A DNA stretch of 64,000 bases from Clostridia bacterium. Lineage in GTDB: Bacteria > Bacillota > Clostridia > Christensenellales > Borkfalkiaceae. The stretch is from contig JAFTPK010000009.1 in assembly GCA_017463325.1 (NCBI GenBank), forward strand, positions 1-64,000. Reading direction: 5' to 3'. This document shows positions 36,253 to 45,549 of this stretch, in pieces. The first letter of the stretch is position 1; each line of letters opens with the position of its first letter. The notes below the pieces were generated by a model. It made no database searches, was not told where the DNA came from, and saw nothing but the letters and a program-made list of their open reading frames with translations. Position numbers and translations under genes: made by a program.

Positions 36253-37626
36253 ATGGAAAAAATGTGGGCGGGGAGATTTTTGAAAAAGTCCGAGGAGATT
36301 GCGGACGAGTTCAATTCTTCCATTCGATTTGACAAGATAATGTTTGAAGAGGATATTCGCGGCTCCTTGGCGCACGCGGCAATGCTCGGGCGGCAGGGGA
36401 TTATTTCCGCCGCCGACGTGGAGGCGATCACGGCGGGACTTGGCGAAATTCTTTCCGACCTCAAAAGCGGTGCGTTGGTTGTGGACGAGAAAGCGGAGGA
36501 TATTCATATGTTTATCGAGGCGGAGCTGACCAAACGGATCGGCGACGCGGGAAAGCGGTTGCATACCGCCCGTTCGAGAAATGATCAGGTAGCCGTTGAT
36601 CTTCGGCTGTATCTTCGCGGAAAAACGGAGGGGCTGATCGACCTTTTAAAAGCGCTTACGCGGGCGGTTTTGGAGCAGGCGAAAGCCAACGTGCATACCA
36701 TTATGCCCGGGTATACCCATTTACAACGGGCGCAGCCTATCACTTTTGCTCAACACCTGCTTGCTTATTGCATGATGTTTTTGCGGGATATCGGGCGACT
36801 TCAAGACGCGGCGCAGCGTATGAACTTTTCGCCACTCGGCTCCTGTGCGTTGGCGGGCACGACCTATCCGCTTGACCGTGACGGCGTGGCGAAGGAGCTT
36901 GGCTTTGACGGGGTGTGTATGAATTCAATCGACGGCGTTTCCGACCGCGATTATTGTGTGGAGTTGGAAAGCTGCTTTTCGCTGATTATGACCCACCTTT
37001 CGCGCTTTTCGGAGGAGATTATTCTTTGGTCGAGCTGGGAGTTTAAGTTTGTGGAGTTGGACGACGGATATACGACAGGTTCGTCGATTATGCCGCAAAA
37101 GAAAAATCCTGATATGGCAGAGCTTGTCCGTGGCAAGACGGGCAGGGTCTACGGCGATTTGATGGCGACGCTTACCATGCTCAAAGGCTTGCCTCTTGCC
37201 TATAATAAAGATATGCAAGAGGACAAGGAGGCGGTGTTTGACGCGCTTGAAACGGTGGAAAAATGCCTCGGGATCTTTATTCCTATGGTGCAGACCATGA
37301 CGCCGATCAAGGAAAATATGTATGCGGCTGCCAAAAAGGGCTTTATCAACGCCACCGATCTTGCCGACTATCTTACCAAGAAAGGTATGCCGTTCCGTAT
37401 GGCGTACAAGACGGTGGGCGCGATTGTCGCCGAATGTATCCAAAAGGGGATTACGCTTGACGAAATGCCCCTTGCCGACTATCAAGGGAAATCAGAGCTT
37501 TTTGCGGGGGACGTGTACGAGGCGATTGCGTTAGAAACGTGCGTTGGAAAACGGATCTCCAAAGGCTCCACGGGGTATGCGAGCGTAGAAGAACAGATCG
37601 CGTTCGTAGAGGAAAAATTAGCATGA
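36253..37626 (+). CDS. argH: Argininosuccinate lyase
   Basis: Cleaves argininosuccinate to arginine and fumarate. 457 residues; MWAGRFLKKSEEIADEFN opens the protein, AGTTYPLDR and the superfamily signature GSSIMPQKKNPDMAELVRG (about 277-295) carry the catalytic serine loop. ATG 36253 has AAAGG only two bases away; ATG 36262, nine bases on, is an alternative start. The 88-base spacer from argG holds a GC-rich imperfect hairpin (about 36209-36235). The stop overlaps argC (ATGA, 37623-37626). Confidence 0.94.
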   Translation: MEKMWAGRFLKKSEEIADEFNSSIRFDKIMFEEDIRGSLAHAAMLGRQGIISAADVEAITAGLGEILSDLKSGALVVDEKAEDIHMFIEAELTKRIGDAGKRLHTARSRNDQVAVDLRLYLRGKTEGLIDLLKALTRAVLEQAKANVHTIMPGYTHLQRAQPITFAQHLLAYCMMFLRDIGRLQDAAQRMNFSPLGSCALAGTTYPLDRDGVAKELGFDGVCMNSIDGVSDRDYCVELESCFSLIMTHLSRFSEEIILWSSWEFKFVELDDGYTTGSSIMPQKKNPDMAELVRGKTGRVYGDLMATLTMLKGLPLAYNKDMQEDKEAVFDALETVEKCLGIFIPMVQTMTPIKENMYAAAKKGFINATDLADYLTKKGMPFRMAYKTVGAIVAECIQKGITLDEMPLADYQGKSELFAGDVYEAIALETCVGKRISKGSTGYASVEEQIAFVEEKLA

Positions 37627-38621
37627 AGAAAAAGATATTTATCGACGGTAGCGCGGGTACGACGGGGCTTCGGATCCGTGGAAGATTAGAGGGTAGAGAG
37701 GAGGTAGAGCTGCTTACTCTGCCCGAGGAACTTAGAAAGGACAAAGAGGCGAGAAGAAAAAAACTAAACGAGGCAGACGTTGCTTTTTTGTGTCTGCCTG
37801 ACGACGCCGCGAGAGAGTCCGTTTCCTTGATCGAAAACGAGAAAACGGTGGTGATCGACGCATCTACGGCGCATAGGACGTTGCCTGAGTGGGCGTACGG
37901 CTTTCCCGAGCTTGGGGAGAGTTTTGAAAAAAAACTCCTCTCTTCCAAACGGATCGCCGTACCCGGGTGTCATGCGAGCGGGTTTATCGCGCTCGTGTAT
38001 CCGTTGATAGAGGCGGGGTTTTTGGAGAAAGACGCGCTGCTTACCTGTCATTCGGTGACTGGATATTCGGGGGGCGGGAACGCCATGATCAAGGAATACG
38101 AGGGCTTGGAGCGTTCGGTGTGGCTGGGCGCGCCCTGTCAGTACGGTAACCGTCAACAGCACAAGCATTTAAAGGAAATGACGGCGGTCAGCGGACTTTC
38201 CGTAGCTCCCTTGTTTTGTCCGATTTTGTCCGACTTTTACAGCGGTATGCTCGTGACCGTGCCTCTGTTTGCGTCGCAACTGAAAAAAGGGGGCATGAAA
38301 GAGATTAAAGAGCTTTATCGCGGCAAATATCGCGGGGCGATCGTACGCTACGAGGAGCCGAACGACGACTGGAAAGTGGGATTTATTTCGGCGGCGGAGC
38401 GTTCGGAATACGACAGCATGAAAATCGTCGTGGACGGAAATGACGAACGAATTTTGCTTATGGCGGCGTATGACAATCTTGGAAAAGGAGCGAGCGGCGC
38501 GGCGATTGAGTGTATGAATATGGCACTTGGAATCGAGCGGACAACGGGACTTGTATTGACACATTCCGATTTGGTGGAAGAAAGTAAACGGAATAAGGCG
38601 AAAAGGAAGGAAAACAACTAA
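37623..38621 (+). CDS. argC: N-acetyl-gamma-glutamyl-phosphate reductase, type 2
   Basis: NADPH-dependent reduction of N-acetylglutamyl phosphate. 332 residues from ATG 37623 that overlaps the argH stop; the upstream open frame is a shadow. IFIDGSAGTTGLRIRGRL (5-22) is the cofactor loop, and the catalytic cysteine is in VPGCHASGFIALVYPL (about 117). The compact layout and PGCHASG motif point to the type-2 ArgC subfamily rather than the 345-residue E. coli type. The stop and the argJ start share a base (TAATG). Confidence 0.93.
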   Translation: MKKKIFIDGSAGTTGLRIRGRLEGREEVELLTLPEELRKDKEARRKKLNEADVAFLCLPDDAARESVSLIENEKTVVIDASTAHRTLPEWAYGFPELGESFEKKLLSSKRIAVPGCHASGFIALVYPLIEAGFLEKDALLTCHSVTGYSGGGNAMIKEYEGLERSVWLGAPCQYGNRQQHKHLKEMTAVSGLSVAPLFCPILSDFYSGMLVTVPLFASQLKKGGMKEIKELYRGKYRGAIVRYEEPNDDWKVGFISAAERSEYDSMKIVVDGNDERILLMAAYDNLGKGASGAAIECMNMALGIERTTGLVLTHSDLVEESKRNKAKRKENN

Positions 38622-39838
38622 TGGTAAAGACGATTATCGGCGGCGTTTGCGCTGCAAAAGGGTTTAAGGCGAGCGGCGTACACGCGGGGATCCGTAAAAA
38701 CAGAACGAAAAAAGATTTGGCGCTCATTCTTTCGGAAAAGAAAGCGGCGGCGGCTTGCGTATATACGACCAACCTCGTGAAAGGTGCTCCTCTTACCGTG
38801 ACCAAAGCGCACGTACAAAACGGCTATGCACAGGCAGTTATCTGCAACAGCGGCAATGCGAATACCTGTAATGCGAACGGGGTGGAAATTGCGGAAAAGA
38901 CTTGCTCTTTATTGGGCGAGGCGCTGGGAATTCCCGCAAGTGACGTCGTGGTGGCGTCAACGGGAGTGATCGGGCAGCCGTTGGATATTACTCCTATTCA
39001 AAATGCTATTCCCGCGCTCGTTTCCGCCCTTTCTGACGAGGGCAGCGAGGCGGCTGCCGAGGGGATCATGACCACGGATACCGTGAGAAAAGAAATCGCC
39101 GTGGAATTTACTGTCGGGGGAAAGGTTTGTAAAATGGGCGGCATTGCCAAAGGCTCGGGTATGATTCACCCTAACATGGCAACTATGCTCGTGTTTATCA
39201 CTACCGATTGTAAAATCAGTCCTGAAATGCTTCAAAAGGGGTTATCGAGCGATATTGAAAACACCTTTAATATGGTGAGCGTGGACGGCGATACCTCCAC
39301 AAACGATATGGTTTCGGTGCTTGCCAACGGGCTTGCGGGAAACGAGGAGATTGTGGAAGAGGGCGAGGATTTTACTGCGTTTATGGAGGCGCTCAATACG
39401 GTGACTGTTTTCCTTTGCCGCAAAATTGCGGGCGACGGCGAGGGCGCAACCAAGCTTCTGGAATGTAAAGTGGAGGGGGGCAGGGATTTGATTACCGCGA
39501 AAACGGTGGCGAAAAGCGTCATTTGCTCCTCCCTTGTGAAAGCGGCTATGTTCGGCGCGGACGCGAACTGGGGACGGGTGCTCTGCGCGATCGGGTATAG
39601 CGGCGCGGACGTGGACGTGAGCAAGATCGACGTTTCCTTTGCTTCGGCTAAGGGGACGGTGGAGGTTTGCAAAAACGGCGCGGGCGTCGCTTTCTCCGAG
39701 GAAAAGGCAAAAGAAATTTTATTAGAACCCGAAATCGACGTCCTGATTTATTTGAACGATGGCGAGGAAAAGAGCGTGGCTTGGGGTTGCGATCTGACGT
39801 ATGAGTATGTACGCATAAACGGCGACTACCGTACCTAA
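38621..39838 (+). CDS. argJ: Bifunctional ornithine acetyltransferase / N-acetylglutamate synthase
   Basis: Recycles acetyl groups from N-acetylornithine to glutamate and may also make N-acetylglutamate from acetyl-CoA. 405 residues. The proenzyme self-cleaves at the Ala-Thr bond in GMIHPNMATMLVF (Thr near residue 189), giving alpha and beta chains; AVICNSGNANTCNANG and GADANWGRVLCAIGYSG are family marks. No separate argA or argE is in the window, so the cyclic pathway is used. Translationally coupled to argC. Confidence 0.95.
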   Translation: MVKTIIGGVCAAKGFKASGVHAGIRKNRTKKDLALILSEKKAAAACVYTTNLVKGAPLTVTKAHVQNGYAQAVICNSGNANTCNANGVEIAEKTCSLLGEALGIPASDVVVASTGVIGQPLDITPIQNAIPALVSALSDEGSEAAAEGIMTTDTVRKEIAVEFTVGGKVCKMGGIAKGSGMIHPNMATMLVFITTDCKISPEMLQKGLSSDIENTFNMVSVDGDTSTNDMVSVLANGLAGNEEIVEEGEDFTAFMEALNTVTVFLCRKIAGDGEGATKLLECKVEGGRDLITAKTVAKSVICSSLVKAAMFGADANWGRVLCAIGYSGADVDVSKIDVSFASAKGTVEVCKNGAGVAFSEEKAKEILLEPEIDVLIYLNDGEEKSVAWGCDLTYEYVRINGDYRT

Positions 39839-39877
39839 AAAAAGACTTATATACTTCGCAATGCGGCGTTGCAGTCC

Positions 39878-40083
39878 GCGTTTCCTTGCTTACGTACGGA
39901 TAGTACGCGCGCGGCGGAAATGCTCCTGCGCCTTGCCTTGCTCGTATCTAAGCCTTTTTTTACAAAGAAAGAGCAATACTTTGTCGGGCTTGCGTTTTCC
40001 CTCGGTCACGTACGTCCAAGTACGCTCCCGTCGGGAAAGCCGCGCCCTTCGCGTCTTGCTCGTATCTAAGCCTTTTTTACAAA
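39878..40083 (+). repeat. Two tandem hairpin units, period 118 bases, between argJ and argB
   Basis: Each unit is an imperfect inverted repeat with a CACGTAC/TACGTAC...GTACGC core and TTTCC...GGAAA outer arms (39878-39923; 39992-40040), followed by a nearly identical tail. The tails at 39938-39966 and 40056-40083 share TTGCTCGTATCTAAGCC followed by a T-run and ACAAA. The only difference is one T. The T-run after each tail gives a terminator-like flavour. No gene is seen in 39839-40124. Confidence 0.75.
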
Positions 40084-40124
40084 CAGGCGAAAAACAACGA
40101 AAATCAAACCGAAAGGAGAACCTT

Positions 40125-41003
40125 ATGGAATTGACTAACGCGGGACGCGCCGAGGTGCTTACCCAAGCGCTTCCCTACATTCAAAAATATTACGGAAAGG
40201 TGGTCGTCGTCAAATACGGCGGTAACGCCATGATCAACGAGAGCCTCAAACAGCAGGTGATGGAGGATATCGTTCTTTTATCGCTGATTGGCATTAAGGT
40301 CGTGCTCGTGCATGGCGGCGGGCCTGAAATTACCGATATGCTCAAAAAGATAGGAAAAGAGAGCGTGTTTGTGGACGGGCTTCGCGTCACCGACAAGGAA
40401 ACGGCTGACGTTGTACAGATGGTACTTGCGGGCAAAATCAACAAAGGACTTGTCAATCTATTGCAAACCAAAGGCGGCAAGGCGATTGGGCTTTCTGGCT
40501 TGGACGGGCATATGATCCGCGCGAAGATGAAGGACGAGCGGCTTGGCTACGTCGGAAAGATCGTGGGCGTGGACGTCACCCCTATTCAAGACCTTTTGGA
40601 AAAGGAATATATCCCCGTAATTTCTACGGTTGCCTGTGACGACGAGGGGAACGTATACAACGTGAACGCGGACACGGCTGCCGCATATATCGCGGGAAAG
40701 ATGAAAGCAGCACGCTTGATCACCATGACCGATATCGAGGGGATCTTGCGGGATAAGAACGATCCGAAGTCGCTCATTTCCCATATTGATTTGAAAGACG
40801 CGGACGAGCTGATTAAAGAGGGCGTTATTTCAGGGGGTATGATCCCCAAAGTCGAATGTTGCGTAGAGGCGATTCACCTCGGCGTAAAAAAGGTGACCAT
40901 TCTTGACGGCAGAGTGCCGCACGCCCTTTTGATTGAAACTATGACGGACGAGGGCGCAGGAACCATGGTGGTAAAGGATAAACGCTATGATACAGAATTT
41001 TAA
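40125..41003 (+). CDS. argB: Acetylglutamate kinase
   Basis: Phosphorylates N-acetylglutamate. 292 residues from ATG 40125 after AAAGGAG (40112-40118); an upstream extension through the repeat region is not real coding. VVVKYGGNAMINES (about 26-39), LVHGGGPEI (about 63-71) and the C-terminal GGMIPKVECCVEAI are conserved. The N-terminal helix (TQALPYIQKYYGK) is the kind found in hexameric, arginine-inhibited kinases, so feedback control is plausible. It overlaps argD by 17 bases. Confidence 0.95.
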   Translation: MELTNAGRAEVLTQALPYIQKYYGKVVVVKYGGNAMINESLKQQVMEDIVLLSLIGIKVVLVHGGGPEITDMLKKIGKESVFVDGLRVTDKETADVVQMVLAGKINKGLVNLLQTKGGKAIGLSGLDGHMIRAKMKDERLGYVGKIVGVDVTPIQDLLEKEYIPVISTVACDDEGNVYNVNADTAAAYIAGKMKAARLITMTDIEGILRDKNDPKSLISHIDLKDADELIKEGVISGGMIPKVECCVEAIHLGVKKVTILDGRVPHALLIETMTDEGAGTMVVKDKRYDTEF

Positions 41004-42150
41004 AGAGCTGGATAAGGAATACGTTGCGAACACCTACGGCCGCTTTGATTTACTGATTGAACGGGGCAAAGGCTCGCTCGTGTACGACGAAACGGGCAAG
41101 GAATATATCGACCTTTCAACGGGGATTGCCGTCAATACCTTTGGCGTTTGCGACGACGGAGTGAAAAACGCCGTTCTTGCGCAGCTTGACAAGGTGCAGC
41201 ATACCTCCAACCTCTATTACAGCGAACCGTGTATTCTTTTGGCGCAAACGCTTTGTGAGCGTACGGGTGCGAAAAAGGTGTTTTTCGGCAATTCGGGCGC
41301 AGAGGCCAACGAGTGCGCAATCAAGGTGGCGCGGAAGTGGGCGGACGATAAAAAGGGGTTTGGACATTCTAAAATCATTACCTTACAAAACAGCTTTCAC
41401 GGCCGAACGGTGACCACTCTTTCCGCAACGGGACAGGACGTATTCCATCAGCATTTCCACCCGTTTACGGGCGGGTTCGTGCACGTGGCGGTGGGGGATC
41501 TTGCGGCGGTAGAAACGGAGATGAAAACGGGCGAGGTGGCGGCGGTATTTGTCGAGCTTGTGCAAGGCGAAGGCGGTGTAATGCCGCTCGAAAAGGAGTT
41601 TGTGCAAGGACTGGTTTCTCTTTGTGAAAAATACGACGCGCTGTTTATGGTGGACGAGGTTCAAACGGGCAACGGGCGTTCGGGCGCGTTGTACGCTTAC
41701 CAAAAATTCGGCGTAACGCCCGACGTCGTGACGACGGCAAAAGGACTTGGCGGCGGCTTACCTCTCGGGGCAACGCTGCTGTTTGAAAAGGTACAAGGAG
41801 TGCTTGACGTGGGTTCGCACGGGTCTACCTTTGGTGGAAATCCCGTTGCTTGCGCGGCGGCGCTTTCCGTGCTTTCCCGTATCGACGACGTGCTTTTGAA
41901 AGAGGTGGAGGAGAAATCGGAGCTGATCTTCTCTTCGCTTTCGGGCGCAAAAGGCGTGAAGAGTGTTTCGGGTATGGGGCTGATGATCGGCGTGGAAACG
42001 GAAAAGCCCGTGGGCGAAGTACTTGCCGCCTGTATGGAAAAGGGGATTTTACCCATCAAGGCAAAAAATAAGCTGCGCTTACTGCCCGCCCTCAATATCG
42101 AAAAAGAATTGCTTGAAAAAGCATTGAACGTTTTAAAGGAGTGTTTATAA
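40987..42150 (+). CDS. argD: Acetylornithine aminotransferase
   Basis: PLP enzyme that transaminates N-acetylglutamate semialdehyde with glutamate. 387 residues, class III aminotransferase. GNSGAEANECAIKVAR (about 99-114), DEVQTGNGRSGALYAYQ (about 222-238) with the PLP-ring aspartate, and the Schiff-base lysine in TTAKGLGGGLPLGA (about 249). Starts inside argB, three bases before argF, so it is tightly coupled. Confidence 0.94.
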   Translation: MIQNFKELDKEYVANTYGRFDLLIERGKGSLVYDETGKEYIDLSTGIAVNTFGVCDDGVKNAVLAQLDKVQHTSNLYYSEPCILLAQTLCERTGAKKVFFGNSGAEANECAIKVARKWADDKKGFGHSKIITLQNSFHGRTVTTLSATGQDVFHQHFHPFTGGFVHVAVGDLAAVETEMKTGEVAAVFVELVQGEGGVMPLEKEFVQGLVSLCEKYDALFMVDEVQTGNGRSGALYAYQKFGVTPDVVTTAKGLGGGLPLGATLLFEKVQGVLDVGSHGSTFGGNPVACAAALSVLSRIDDVLLKEVEEKSELIFSSLSGAKGVKSVSGMGLMIGVETEKPVGEVLAACMEKGILPIKAKNKLRLLPALNIEKELLEKALNVLKECL

Positions 42151-42153
42151 GGC

Positions 42154-43149
42154 ATGGAAAAGGTGAATTTTTTACAGGGAAGAGATTTTTTAAAGCTGCT
42201 TGACTACACGCCCGAGGAAATTGAGAAATTGCTCGATCTTGCAGCGGAGCTGAAAGCAAAGAAAAAAGCGGGTAAGCCACACCGCCTTTGCGAGGGGAAA
42301 AATATCGCGCTCATCTTTGAAAAGACGAGCACGCGTACCCGTTGCAGCTTTGAGGTGGCGGCGTACGACCTTGGTATGGGCGTGACCTATCTTGATTCGC
42401 AAGGCTCGCAAATCGGAAAAAAGGAGAGCATTGCCGATACCGCGCGCGTCCTTTCCTCTATGTATGACGGGATCGAATACCGCGGTTACGGGCAGGAGAT
42501 CGTCGAGGAGCTTGCCAAATATTCTAAGGTGCCTGTTTGGAACGGGCTGACGAACGAATTTCATCCCACGCAAATTCTTGCCGACTTTTTGACGATTAGG
42601 GAAAAGTTCGGTAAGCTCAAAGGCTTGAAGCTTGTTTATTTCGGTGACGCGCGCTATAATATGGGCAACTCGCTGATGGTAGGCGCGGCAAAAATGGGTA
42701 TGAATTTCGTGGCTTGCGCACCCAAGGAATATTTCCCGAGCGAGGAGCTTGTAAAGACCTGCAACGCGATTGCGGCGCAAACGGGCGGCAGCGTGAGCCG
42801 TCAAACAGATCCTATGAAAGCGGTGAAAGACGCTGATATCGTCTACACCGACGTTTGGGTGTCTATGGGTGAGCCTGTGGAGGTTTGGGAAGAGCGTATT
42901 AAGGCGCTTTCCCCTTACCAGGTACGCGGCGAGATTATGAAAAAGGCAAAAAAGACGGCGGTGTTTATGCATTGCTTGCCTGCTTATCACGACCTGAAAA
43001 CGGCGGTTGGCAAAGAGATGGGCGAGCGTTTTAAACGCAAGAGCATGGAGGTGACGAACGAGGTGTTTGAGGGGAAACAGTCGATCGTCTTTGAAGAGGC
43101 GGAAAACCGTATGCATACCATTAAAGCGGTGATGGCGGCGACGTTATAA
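42154..43149 (+). CDS. argF: Ornithine carbamoyltransferase
   Basis: Makes citrulline from ornithine and carbamoyl phosphate. 331 residues. [19 protein letters not shown] (about 56-74) binds carbamoyl phosphate, and [10 protein letters not shown] (about 271-280) is the ornithine site with its cysteine. Anabolic role is inferred from the operon; no arcA or arcC is nearby. Carbamoyl phosphate synthase is not in the window. Confidence 0.95.
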   Translation: MEKVNFLQGRDFLKLLDYTPEEIEKLLDLAAELKAKKKAGKPHRLCEGKNIALIFEKTSTRTRCSFEVAAYDLGMGVTYLDSQGSQIGKKESIADTARVLSSMYDGIEYRGYGQEIVEELAKYSKVPVWNGLTNEFHPTQILADFLTIREKFGKLKGLKLVYFGDARYNMGNSLMVGAAKMGMNFVACAPKEYFPSEELVKTCNAIAAQTGGSVSRQTDPMKAVKDADIVYTDVWVSMGEPVEVWEERIKALSPYQVRGEIMKKAKKTAVFMHCLPAYHDLKTAVGKEMGERFKRKSMEVTNEVFEGKQSIVFEEAENRMHTIKAVMAATL

Positions 43150-43168
43150 ATTACTTGTAGAAAAATAC

Positions 43169-43208
43169 GCGGCAGACGAAAAGCGTCTGCCGCATATTTT
43201 TTTGTTTT
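43169..43208 (+). terminator. Bidirectional terminator between argF and the antiporter gene
   Basis: Perfect stem GCGGCAGACG / CGTCTGCCGC with T-runs on both strands (ATATTTTTTT on plus, GTATTTTT on minus). It serves convergent genes argF (+) and the antiporter (-). Confidence 0.88.
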
Positions 43209-43215
43209 TGTAACG

Positions 43216-44484
43216 TTACGCCGTCTTGGCTTGACGGGCGCTGGTCTTGCCTTCGGGGTTGATTTCCCCTGCTTTGGTAAGCGCGAGTTTGGTGAGCGTC
43301 GGGCCTACAAGCTCGTACACGAGTACCGCGAACAGAGTGATATTTGCAACGATCAAGCCTACTTCGCCAAGCTCTGCCGCTTTGATTGCCATACCGAGCG
43401 CAACCCCCGCTTGCGGGAAAAGTGTGATACCCAGGTATTTGACGACGTTCTGATCGCAATGCATCATGCGCGCGGAAAGGAAGGCGCCGCCGTACTTACC
43501 GCCTGCACGGGAAAGGATATAGACAAGCCCAACGAGAATGATGATCGGGTCGGCGAATACCGACAGTTCAAGCTCGGCACCGCTAAGGACGAAGAAGAGC
43601 ACGAACAGGGGCGCCGTCCAGCGATCTACACGTTCCATAAGCTCTGCGGAAAAATCGCAAATATTACAGAAAATCGTTCCGAGCATCATACACACGAGCA
43701 GGGAAGAAAAGCCGATATGCACGGGGCCGATCTCAAATTTGAGCATGGAAAGGGCGATTGTGAGGAATACGAACGCGATCGACACCGAAAGACGTTTAGA
43801 GCGGGAGTGGAAAAATCGTTCGCAGAAATGGAACAAAAAGCCCATACCTCCGCCGAGAATAAGAGAGAGCACGACTTCGAGAAGAGGCTCGACGAGGACG
43901 GAAATCACGTCCACGTGTCCGCTGCCGAGAGCGTTTGCTACCCCAAAGGAGATAGCAAAGAGAACAAGACCTACCGCGTCGTCGATAGCAACGACGGGGA
44001 GCAGGGTGCTCGTGACAGGGCCTTTGGCTTTGTATTGCCGCACGACCATAAGCGTTGCCGCGGGCGCGGTGGCAGAGGCGATTGCGCCAAGGACGATCGC
44101 CGCTTCCAAGGAGAATTTCTCTGGGATTATAAAATGCAAGGTGATGAGGATCGCGTCAACGACGAGGGTGGTGATGACCGCTTGCAGAATACCGATCACC
44201 GTCGCTTGTTTGCCGATATGTTTGAGTTCGGAAAGACGGAATTCGTTGCCGATCGAAAAGGCGATAAAGCCGAGGGCGACGTCCGAAAGTAAAGAAAACT
44301 TTTTGACGTTGGCCATGGACGTAAAGCCGAGGCCGTCCACTCCGAGCGCGCCTAAGCAGTAGGGACCGATCAGTAGTCCCGCAACGAGATAGGCGGTGAC
44401 GGCGGGTAGCTTTGCAAGCTTTGCAAGACGGGAAAGCAATAACCCCGCGAGCAACGCCACCGAAAGCGAGAGTAACGTTTGCAT
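43216..44484 (-). CDS. CPA2-family monovalent cation:proton antiporter
   Basis: 422 residues from ATG at 44484, six bases after GGAGGT on the minus strand; an upstream extension is not supported. About twelve membrane segments, with AYLVAGLLIGPYCLGALG (about 32-49) typical of CPA2/Kef antiporters and the ion-binding stretch GAIASATAPAATLMVVRQYK (an Ala-Thr-Ala-Pro version) and VAIDDAVGLVLFAISF, the Asp-Asp motif expected for electrogenic exchange. No RCK (TrkA-N) domain at the C-terminus. Possible Na+/H+ or K+/H+ exchange; direction and ion are unresolved. The long plus-strand frames opposite are shadows. Confidence 0.85.
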   Translation of the reverse strand: MQTLLSLSVALLAGLLLSRLAKLAKLPAVTAYLVAGLLIGPYCLGALGVDGLGFTSMANVKKFSLLSDVALGFIAFSIGNEFRLSELKHIGKQATVIGILQAVITTLVVDAILITLHFIIPEKFSLEAAIVLGAIASATAPAATLMVVRQYKAKGPVTSTLLPVVAIDDAVGLVLFAISFGVANALGSGHVDVISVLVEPLLEVVLSLILGGGMGFLFHFCERFFHSRSKRLSVSIAFVFLTIALSMLKFEIGPVHIGFSSLLVCMMLGTIFCNICDFSAELMERVDRWTAPLFVLFFVLSGAELELSVFADPIIILVGLVYILSRAGGKYGGAFLSARMMHCDQNVVKYLGITLFPQAGVALGMAIKAAELGEVGLIVANITLFAVLVYELVGPTLTKLALTKAGEINPEGKTSARQAKTA

Positions 44485-44638
44485 AAATATACCTCCGTAA
44501 AAACGATTTTGACGTAAAAAAAGCGGCTCCCCTATAAAAGCCGTGTATATTATAGTCCTATTACCTAAAAAAAGCAAATAAAAAAGGGGATAAAAAATAA
44601 AATTTTTTAAAATTTTTTTTGAGCCTTAGACAAGGCGT

Positions 44639-44667
44639 TTGACAATTTTGTGAAAGTACGCTATAAT
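44639..44667 (+). promoter_or_regulatory. nfnAB promoter
   Basis: TTGACA (44639-44644), 17-base spacer, TATAAT (44662-44667). Confidence 0.85.
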
Positions 44668-44705
44668 GGTCTTTGTGAATATATAAATAAAGGAGAAGAT
44701 ATTCC

Positions 44706-45548
44706 ATGTATCAGATCGTTGGCAAAAAACAGCTTAATCCTACGGTGACGCAAATGGAGATTTTGGCTCCGTTCGTGGCGAAAAAGGCAATGCCCGGGCA
44801 GTTTATCATTTTGCGTGTGACGGAGGACGGCGAACGTATTCCGCTTACGGTGGCGGGTTATGACAGAGAAAAGGGAACGGTTACGATTATTTTCCAGATC
44901 GTCGGTGGCAGTACCGAGCTTTTGAACGGGAAAAACGTCGGGGAATATTTGCCAGATTTCGTTGGACCGCTCGGTCGGCCTACGCATACGGAGGGCTTGA
45001 AAAAGGTGTGCGTCGTTGGCGGCGGCGTGGGCTGCGCGATTGCGTTGCCCGTTGCAAGGGCTTTGCACGAGCAGGGCTGTGAGGTGACCTCCATTATCGG
45101 GTTTAGAAATAAAGATCTTGTGATCCTCGAAGAGGAGTTTAAGGCTTGTTCAAGCGATTTTTATATGATGACAGACGACGGAAGCTATGGCCGTCAAGGG
45201 AACGTTTGCGTGCCGTTAAACGAGCTTTTGGAAAAGGGTGAAAGGTTTGACGAGGTGATCACGATCGGTCCGCTTATCATGATGAAATTCGTGTGCGCGG
45301 CAACCAAGCCCTACGGCGTGAAAACGATTGCAAGCATGAACCCCGTCATGGTAGACGGAACGGGGATGTGCGGCGGCTGTCGTTTGACGGTGGGCGGTAA
45401 AATGAAATTTGCCTGTGTGGACGGCCCCGAGTTTGACGGACATGAAATTGATTTCGACGAGGCTATGAGCCGTGCGAATATGTACGCGCCCTTTGAAAAG
45501 AGAGAACGGGAGGCTAATTGTAACCTGTTCAAAAAGGAGGTAGAGTAA
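44706..45548 (+). CDS. nfnA: NADH-dependent ferredoxin:NADP+ oxidoreductase subunit A (NfnA)
   Basis: Small subunit of the electron-bifurcating transhydrogenase that couples NADH and reduced ferredoxin to NADP+ reduction. 280 residues of the ferredoxin-reductase/DHODH-electron-transfer family: FAD domain to about 95 (GQFIILRVTEDGERIPLTVAG), NAD domain (VCVVGGGVGCAIALPVA, about 102-118), and a C-terminal [2Fe-2S] site in DGTGMCGGCRLTVGGKMKFAC. Pairing with the next gene separates it from PyrK and from sulfide dehydrogenase. RBS AAGGAG lies at 44690-44695. Confidence 0.88.
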   Translation: MYQIVGKKQLNPTVTQMEILAPFVAKKAMPGQFIILRVTEDGERIPLTVAGYDREKGTVTIIFQIVGGSTELLNGKNVGEYLPDFVGPLGRPTHTEGLKKVCVVGGGVGCAIALPVARALHEQGCEVTSIIGFRNKDLVILEEEFKACSSDFYMMTDDGSYGRQGNVCVPLNELLEKGERFDEVITIGPLIMMKFVCAATKPYGVKTIASMNPVMVDGTGMCGGCRLTVGGKMKFACVDGPEFDGHEIDFDEAMSRANMYAPFEKREREANCNLFKKEVE

Positions 45549-45549
45549 G

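Noticed and set aside
39860..40124. N-terminal extension of argB through the repeat region
   Set aside because: Translation is Arg/Ser-rich without similarity to ArgB, and AAAGGAG directly precedes ATG 40125, where normal ArgB sequence begins.
43231..44362. Long plus-strand frames opposite the antiporter
   Set aside because: The minus frame encodes a clear multi-helix antiporter with GGAGGT RBS; the plus translations are charged low-complexity shadows.
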